From: Thalassia testudinum
Lineage: Eukaryota > Streptophyta > Magnoliopsida > Alismatales > Hydrocharitaceae
Length of the DNA stretch: 64,000 bases
Direction of reading: 5' to 3'
Assembly (NCBI GenBank): GCA_037157565.1
Contig: JAZHRO010000002.1
Coordinates: forward strand, 73,644,001-73,708,000
In this document: positions 56,927-64,000 of the stretch, piece after piece
Position numbering within the stretch: position 1 is the first letter of the stretch
Layout of the letters: each line of letters starts with the position of its first letter
Translations under genes and position numbers: made by a program
Notes under the pieces: model-generated
Database searches by the model: none
Seen by the model: the letters and a program-made list of their open reading frames with translations, nothing else
What the model was told of the DNA's origin: nothing

Positions 56927-58635
56927 TGTTGGTGCTAGAGCACCATGATCGTTTATTTTAATGATAACAAAACACGTGTCTTTTAACATTTGCTTTTGAG
57001 TCCTAGTTTTCAGGTCAAATTACAAATGGAGATAGGTGTTTAAATGGAGTTCTAGCTCACATCCATGACGGATTGGAGGAGCTGGACAGAGGCAAAGGAG
57101 CTTTGCGAGGAGCGAAAGCTTGAAGATGAAGGACAAGAAGAATAGGATAGATTTCTATTTATCTTTTTCTATGTACTTTTGTTATTATATTCTTGCTCTT
57201 TTTATTTCTTAGAATATCTGTTAAAGAGCCTCAAAGGATCCTTAAAGTAGTCCTAGGAATACCTGCACTACCATAGGATACTTAGGTTTTTTATAGATAA
57301 CTTAGAAAACCAAAATAGGGATCAGACAGCCTTTTCAGACGTCGAATCTTAATTTCAGACATCTGATAAAAACTTTTAAGACGTCTGACTGTTGACTTAA
57401 ACATCCAATTATTTAGGCTAGACTTAGTTCTGTCTGATGAAATCAGACATCCAGACCTTAGTTCAGATGTCTTAGGAGACGTATGATTCCTTTGCCAGAC
57501 GTCCAATTAGTGGACCGTTGGCTTCCTTAGCAAACGTTGAGGAAATGACTATTAGCCTCGTATCAGACGTCCGTAGAGGACCCCAGACGTCTGATACATG
57601 ACCGTTTTGCCTCGGTTGACCCAAATCTCTTCTCAGAGATTTTCTAGCCATTGTACTCCCTTGGGAATCCATTTCCACAGAACGATAGGTTTCCAGACGT
57701 CCAGACCTAGTGCAAGACGTCTTGTGTGTCATTTGATGAACATACATTAGAATCCTATTTCGGTCTAATCCAAGTTAGGAAGGAAACTCGCCTAAAATCA
57801 GACGTCTGACTTAGTTCCCAGACGTCTCAAATGGGTTTTCTAGATGTCTGATGCCAGGACCAGATGTCTAATAACCCTATCAGAATCATGATTAATTCTG
57901 ACTACGGCCTGATTTTCTTTGGATTTGTACCCAACGGCTATGGAAGCCTTCCAAAGCCTTCCAAAGCCTTCCTAGGGGCTCTATAAATAAAGGACCCCTT
58001 GGCTTGTGAAGACACCCAAGATACACCCTTGCTAGAATATTTCCACTTACTTGTGTCAAAAAAAGAAGTATAAGATCAAATAGAAGAAGCTCTAACTCTA
58101 CAAACACTCTCTTCATCCTGCTGTACACCCGCTCTCCCGCCGACGTTACAAGAGCACTGTTGTGCCAAAGCGTGGTTCACGCATTCGCGTCGTCACATCG
58201 ATGCACTTCCACCAAAGGGAAGTTTCCTAACTCCTATAGAAGCTAGGATTAAATATTTGAGGCTCTATAGGATTGTTGTACTTTATATTGTCTTTGGTTG
58301 GGTATTCCCTTTGCAAATTCCCGTCTCCTTCGCGAGACAAATTCCTTCTTGTGAAGAGAAGGGTTGTTGAGGAACACTACCCTTGGTCTAAGTAGTGTGG
58401 TTGTAATTGAGGTTCAGTCACCCTCGTTTAAGTGGCTGGGTTTAGTGGATTTGATCGACTAGGTTGATCGGGAAATCCTGACTCGAGAGGGTTATGTGGT
58501 GGTTTTCACCCTATTTGGGTTTCCACCTAAAAATACTTATGCCTATTTTGTGATTGCTTAATTTTGTGAGATTGTCTATTTTTTCGCACTTTATTGCGTC
58601 ACGCATATCTCACCCCCTCCAACCAAGAAATTACA
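56927..58635 (+). mobile_element. solo LTR (1.7-kb family), copy C
   Basis: TGTTGGTGCTAGAGCACC..AGAAATTACA, 1709 bp, exact GTATT TSD. GACGTC-type palindromes are dense at 57330-57870. TATAAATA at 57982-57989. The phrase near 58440-58530 (GATCGGGAAATCC, GGTTTTCACC) matches the complement of copy B near 38320-38400. Confidence 0.9.
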
Positions 58636-58691
58636 GTATTGTCCAGGGAAGCTAGTGTAGTCATTTTGTCTGACCTGCCACCTAAGAAGAA

Positions 58692-58696
58692 AGACC
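58692..58696. repeat. TSD AGACC, left copy (pair 61344-61348)
   Basis: AGACC precedes TGTAACGACC and follows ..TTCGTAACA. Confidence 0.88.
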
Positions 58697-61343
58697 TGTA
58701 ACGACCCGATTCCCGAATCCCTAGGAGACACGAGAACCGGACCGACTCGACTAATCCCAAGACCTAGTCGTCCAATGAGGAAGTAACCAAAAGAGCAGTA
58801 AAATAAACTACATTCAGCATGAATATAACTAACAGTAAGAAAATACAGCAGTAAGGAAAGAAACCACTACAGTATATACCACCACAACAGTAGAACAACA
58901 TTCATAACATAATATGAACTGCAGGTAAAGAAAAGTACAGTGGTAACAAGAACTACTCACTACAGTGGAACAAAAAGAGGTACAAGAGAATAGTGGTAAC
59001 TCTACTGGACCCTACTCGGCCCAGCGTCCTCTGCAGCCGCTGACCCTGGCTGCTCAACACCTGGTCCTGAAAAGTAACGAGTGTAACACGTCAGCAAAAC
59101 GCTGAGTAGAGTGGCAGCTAAACTAAAGAAACAGTAGAGTGTACAGTAGCTGTTATATTTTGTTACTTTCTTTATTTGCGTCTTTCAATTATCTCACGAT
59201 TTTATTTATTTCTCAGATCCTTCACTTGATCTCGAATGTTCCTCGTGGGAACGATCTTGATTGTAGTCTTTTCCGATCAGTAGAAGTAACACGTGATGCT
59301 CTCCTGGCCGAGAGAGTCCCCCGTGGTGATCCTACTCTCAGTCAACCACCCCAAGGTCACGAACAGGCGTAACGGTGACTATGGCACGCGCGATAAATGC
59401 AGAGGTAGCTAACCCGCACTGGCACGCGGTCAGTCGTTTCCGTTAACGGGTGTGCCCAAAGCACAGCACGGAACCAGTACAGGGCAGAGCCCTCTCAGTA
59501 ACAGGGGGTCCAACCCCTCCACAGTAACCAAACAGGGGCTTGCCCCTCCACAGTCCGCGCAATCTCGCCTGACTACCCTGGTTTGCCCCAGTGGGCCTAA
59601 CAAGTCGGTGTAGGAGGCTAGCAGAACCCTGGGGCCCGTGGGGTAGCTAGTACCTCCCTACACTAGTAGCTCTCCTCGGTACTACATACACGAGGGCCAG
59701 CAAGTCGGTACAAAGTGGCCAGACCTAACCCCGGGTCCCTGGGGCGGCTGGCTCCGCTCTGCACTAAACAGGTACAGGTACTTCCCTTGGTACTACGTAC
59801 CCAAGAGACATCACACTACCACATCTTTCTTTCTCAGTTCCATTCCTTTCTCTTTCCAGGAGTTCCACTCCTAATTCCCCATAGGGTTCCAGCTCTTTTA
59901 ACTCAGAACATCTAGGTTTCACTTTCCAGTTTCACGTTCTTACAATCCATGTCTCAATCACGTTTAGTTATTCATAACAGGCAGCTGTTAAATCAAATTA
60001 CAGGCAGCTATTTGTTCCTTTCCATTTTTCCAAGACTGCAGTATTCATATATTCCACTAGTTTTCCCCGTCCTAGGATTCATGCCATATCCTAGGATCTA
60101 TCATACAATCTAGTTTTCCAGCCCTAGGATTCATGCAACACCTAGGATCTATCATTCAATCTATTTCCCATTCCTAGGATTCATGCAATGCTAGGTTCTA
60201 TTTATGGTCCCATAATTTAACAGATTATACTAATAAACTTAAAAGACACTCTACCGGTTACAACAGGCGTACTGGGGGCGTGGTCGGGAATCCCGCGTAC
60301 CTCTGCAATCCCCGAGACTACAACGGAACAGGGTCCTATCACAAGGATCAAACACAAGGAGTTTCTCAAAACAGTATACAACTACTGTAGACGGGTAGAG
60401 GATTTAATTCCGAAAAGCACGCAACTCGAAACGCAGAAAACGGACTCCGAACGGGCCCTAAACGGGTCGAAAACGACGAAACAGCGCAAAATCAGACGTC
60501 TGGAACTTCTTCCAGACGTCTTAAAAATGGGGATCAGATGGTACCTTATCCTGCGTGGTCTCTTAGACGTCCAGAAGCCTGTGGGGGCGTCTGGTCTAGT
60601 TCCCAGACGTCCGATGGTCACCCATGACGTCTGGAAGTTGTTCCCGTCGTCTGGCACTGCAGCCAGACGTCTGATTCGCGTTGGATGGCGAATCCAGAAC
60701 CTGCACGTACCCATTTCTCTCTCTCAGTACGGACGGCCGAAGAAAAGGAAGAAGGACGAAAATAACTCACCTTTCAGATGTCTGGACAGTCCTCCAGACA
60801 TCCTCCCCGTCGTCTGGTTGGAAGCCCAAACGTCTGATTATGGAAAAAATTCCAGAATCAGGGCGCGACTCGCCCTGCGCTCACGACGCACGGCCGCGCC
60901 GCGTCTCGTCCGCCTGCTGCTCGAGCTGCAGCAGACCTCTTGCGTCACCCCGCGTTTGCTGCTCCCCCCGTCTGCCGGCCCTAGCAGCCCCGGCAAGCTC
61001 GCCCTCACGGCCGAGCGCCTCCTCCCTCGCGCAGCACCTCCTCCCACACTCATCGCGGCTGTCGCTGCCGCCGCTCGCTCGTGCTAGCACTTGCGCACCG
61101 GCTGGAAGGAGAAGAAGAAGGAGCGGAGGTGAAGAGAGTGAGGGAGAGGGCGAGGCTTTTTAAAGCCGCGCGGGGAGAGGAAGAGAGAGAGAACGTAGAC
61201 TGCGGTAGCAGAAGGAGAGAGGGAAAAAGAGAGAGGAAGGCGGTTGCGGGTCTGTGCACGCTTGCGCGCAGACGCAGTCCCGCGTGCCACCGAAAATAGA
61301 TCCCAGACGTCTTAAAAAAATGTCTTGGAGTGCGTTCGTAACA
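58697..61343 (+). mobile_element. solo LTR, 2.65 kb, gypsy-like
   Basis: TGTAACGACCCG..GCGTTCGTAACA, 2647 bp, with AGACC TSDs and no internal region. The TGTAACGACCCG start and long CpG-rich body suit a plant gypsy LTR (chromovirus or related; not certain). Palindromes of the CAGACGTCTG type cluster at 60490-60840, with one at about 61302. Frames at 60527-61163 are compositional. A partial relative lies at 52400-53509. Confidence 0.87.
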
Positions 61344-61348
61344 AGACC

Positions 61349-61692
61349 TGACAGCTCCAGTCATTTCCTATCAACTACAGGATGCTCCTTTTGACCAGGC
61401 CTTGCTTGATTTGTGTTCAGCCATTAATTTAGCCCCCACTGTTATTTTTTACCACTTCCAATTTGGGGAGCTAAAACCCACTTCGGTCACTATCCAATTA
61501 ACTAACAAATCAATCAAAGTGCCCCGAGGTGTGGTAGAGAATGTCATTATAAAAATCCATGGGCTTTGCTTCCCAACGGATTTTTTCATCTTGGATATGG
61601 ACATTCCTCTTAGTCCCCATGATGCACCTATCATCTTAGGCTACCCATTTTTGGTGACCACTAATCAACTTTCTGCAACAATCGTTAAATAA
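61349..61692 (+). pseudogene. gypsy retropepsin (protease) relic
   Basis: An open frame with FDQALLDLCSAINLAPTVIF, then GELKPTSVTIQLTNKSIKVP, RGVVENVIIKIHGLCFP and DAPIILGYPFLVTTNQ: the Tat/Athila protease order (active-site loop, flap, ILG-x-PF). The active-site triplet position reads D-L-C-S rather than D-[ST/L]-G-A, so it is probably inactive. The frame stops at 61690-61692. Confidence 0.8.
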
Positions 61693-61802
61693 TCACAATA
61701 AAGCGCTGTTAACGGATTTTTATCTCCGGCAATAATACCAAAAAATATGATCGTCGACAATCGGTTCGCACTAAAAAGGAGTTTTAAATGTCGTTGTTGT
61801 AG
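61693..61802 (-). mobile_element. CACTA-like terminus
   Basis: The minus strand from 61802 begins CACTACAACAACGACATTT, the typical CACTA terminal inverted repeat. The opposite end was not found, so this may be a truncated end or a fragment. Related GTGACGGAT / TCACTAAAG phrases occur at 62275-62300. Confidence 0.5.
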
Positions 61803-62818
61803 TGTCACAAATACAAATCGATGTTGCGTCAATTTTATCTATATACTTAATTTTTACTGGTTTATTCCAGGTCATTTACTGAGAGGCAATTATTGATATA
61901 CATCACTCTCTAAATCCAAGAACATTCTTTAATTCTAAAAATGTTGATTTTATTTACAAAAATAAATGAAAGAATAAAAGAATTTGATTAATTATATACA
62001 AAAGAATGAATTAAAATACATTACAATGCTTGAAAACAAATATACACAAACAAACATCAAAAACTATACATAACTGATTTATGTTAATTATCTACAACTA
62101 ATATAATTAACATCTAAGTATAAGTAAAAAATAATTAGTAACATCTACTATATTAAATCATTATAACATACTAATATCTAGAGTAACATATATAAGTGTC
62201 GCTAAAACCTTAGTAAAATTATATACATAACATAAGATAAAATACTTATCTTTACTGACATATATAGCTATCTACGGTGACGGATGAAACTATCACTAAA
62301 GCTCTAGTATTATATATATACGTAAGAGCTCAAATATTCTACTTTATATGCTTATATATGCTATACTATATTATTTATGGTATACATTATTTATTTACAT
62401 TACATTTATTTATATACATATACATTATATACTATATACTTTACATATATATACATACATACACACATACACATATATACGCACACACAACTCATGCACA
62501 CAACACACGAAGCATACACTATGGCACAAGGGTGGTTCAACACTTAGCTAATTTTTTGAGCTCACTCTCTTCTTAGCCGGTTCAGTTCTCTCTTCTCAAC
62601 CGGTTCAGATCGGTTCAAAATTTGGTTTAGTGGGCAGGCGGCCTTTTCGAGGGATATGCAGCACCCATTTTTGGGTGGGACTAAACCTCTACTAGGGTCA
62701 CCCTACTTTAGTTAAGTGTATTTCAATATGATTTAATGCTCGTTAATGGGCCCACACACAATGCACGGCCCCCAGCCCAATGCACCGCACCCATATGCTC
62801 ATGCCAAGTTCAGATCAG

Positions 62819-62856
<38 letters not shown>

Positions 62857-64000
62857 TGGTATGTGTACTGGTGCCCAGCACCTAACGACAAAGGAGAGAA
62901 GAAGACGAACACGTAATAAGGCACTTCGCCCGCTCCAATGCCTACGATGTGGGACTAACCAAAGTGCCCTTCAGGCACTGCAATCTGCACGAATCCATGT
63001 CTGATTAGGTGATTTTGGCCCTCGATTTGAGGGTTGTAATTTAATATTAATTAAAATTAAATTATAGAATTTTAAAGCCCTTACATAGGGCTACATAATT
63101 ATGTAGTTACTTTACAAGAATAAGTTAATTTATTATATAATTAAATTAGCTAAATTATACAGTTTATACACATTAAATTAAAGTTTAATTTGCTAATTAC
63201 ATTATAAATTAGTTAATTAATAGTATAATTGACTTAATATAGAGTTAATATACATAATAAATTATTTATTATAGATTTTTATTATATTTTAGAACTTTAT
63301 TTTAATTTATATAGATTTAAATACATATCTTAGTTAGTTATACACATAAATAAACTCTAAATACTATAATATGGTATAAATATGGTTTAAATAAGTTGAA
63401 AATACTTAATATAATCTATTACAAGTATACAGTATAAATTATCTCAATATTAACTTAATTTACTAATTTATTTTATTTTAACTTAATAAATTACCTAATT
63501 AACTTAATAACCTAATTATTTACTGTATATATATAATTAAATTAAATTACAAGTATAATATTATTCATAATACATATATAAATACGTATATACAGTATGA
63601 TCTACATATATGTACATTTAAATAGGTTTGTATAATTACTTAGTTTAGTATACATTTAAGTTATATAATTTAATATATAATAATACAATAAAGTTATATA
63701 TATAATAAGTTATCCTAAATACTTAATTTACTACAAATAATATATATATAAGTTATTTATTTACATTTTATACATATTATGCAGTATTTACCTATAACTT
63801 AGGCTTAATTAATATATACAAATATATACATAATATTTCTGGGTATTTTTGGGTTTTTCTGATTTTTATGGGTTTTATACATATATTAAAGATAGGGGAT
63901 AAGAGAGAAAGAGTGAGATGAGAGGGAAAAGTTGTTTTTGGTGTTTTTGATGTTTGTTCTTTTATTAAGTTCCAAGGTATACTGAATCATCAGCTGGTAT
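61803..64000. other. AT-rich DNA, no gene
   Basis: Long AT-rich stretches, with (TA)n/(CA)n-like microsatellite sequence at about 62385-62490. A less AT-rich island at 62570-63005 contains a GA repeat. No coding sequence was recognised. Confidence 0.6.
62822..62852. repeat. (GA)n microsatellite
   Basis: About 15 GA units without interruption. Confidence 0.93.

Larger units (their letters stand above)
54371..61692 (+). mobile_element. Tat/Athila-like Ty3/gypsy element, partial, with two nested solo LTRs
   Basis: The 5' LTR, PBS, gag (to 56926, then 58641-58691) and protease (61349-61692) are collinear once 56927-58640 and 58697-61348 (each LTR plus one TSD) are set aside; the gag/protease reading frame is then in phase. 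RT, RNase H, integrase and the 3' LTR are absent from the window; sequence after 61692 is unrelated. Stops and an altered protease site indicate a dead element. Confidence 0.77.

Noticed and set aside
60527..61163. 186- and 160-codon frames in a GC-rich block
   Set aside because: They lie inside the solo LTR 58697-61343 and overlap in several frames. Composition explains them.
1..64000. CRISPR-like or other regularly spaced arrays
   Set aside because: The palindrome arrays in the LTRs have irregular spacing and no conserved repeat-spacer unit.

Overview
This is plant nuclear DNA from a flowering plant; the species cannot be fixed from the sequence. One host gene is clearly visible: a minus-strand, two-exon gene of the EMBRYO DEFECTIVE 514 / DUF3223 (DCL-like) family. 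Exon 1 is 31351-30902, exon 2 is 9212-8898, and the intron between them is 21.7 kb with GT..AG ends and phase 0. Almost everything else is transposable-element sequence. I could bound most elements by their target-site duplications (TSDs), so the window reads as a stratified insertion record. No tRNA, rRNA, CRISPR or prokaryote-type feature was found.

Layout, left to right. 1-5743: old degraded repeat-like DNA with a gag-like coiled-coil relic. 5758-7633: a 5'-truncated LINE with RNase H. 8898-31351: the EMB514-like gene. Its intron holds (i) a short-LTR non-autonomous element (10537-13586) with a 1.8-kb solo LTR inside it; (ii) a GC-rich L1-type LINE (14169-24894) split by a second LINE of related type in the opposite orientation (17168-22697); (iii) a PIF/Harbinger-like element (25633-27110) containing a hAT-like element, its left edge tandemly duplicated; and (iv) a small two-LTR element (27443-29026). 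32242-33302: a LINE 3' end with RNase H.

33303-54370: a retrotransposon nest. A Sirevirus-like copia element (36576-44703, minus strand) keeps both LTRs, PBS, PPT, gag, the 3' end of pol and an extra ORF downstream of pol. Most of pol is deleted, and a solo LTR sits between the extra ORF and the 3' LTR. Solo LTRs at 33725-35436, 45200-47987 and 48525-51323 cut the surrounding DNA further. 54371-61692: the 5' LTR, gag and protease of a Tat/Athila-like gypsy element, interrupted by two solo LTRs only 61 bp apart. 61693-64000: a CACTA-like end and very AT-rich DNA.

Seven solo LTRs with TSDs (five exact five-base pairs at first reading, one with a single mismatch, one beside a decayed LTR end) point to strong LTR-LTR recombination. 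The least expected pattern is that LTRs of several families carry arrays of CpG-centred palindromes. CAGACGTCTG-type arrays occur in the 1.7-kb copia-like LTRs and also in an apparently unrelated gypsy-like LTR. TTGATCGATCAA-type arrays occur in the Sirevirus-like element. Many copies have decayed by CpG-to-TpG/CpA changes. I found no evidence of a novel enzymatic or defence system.
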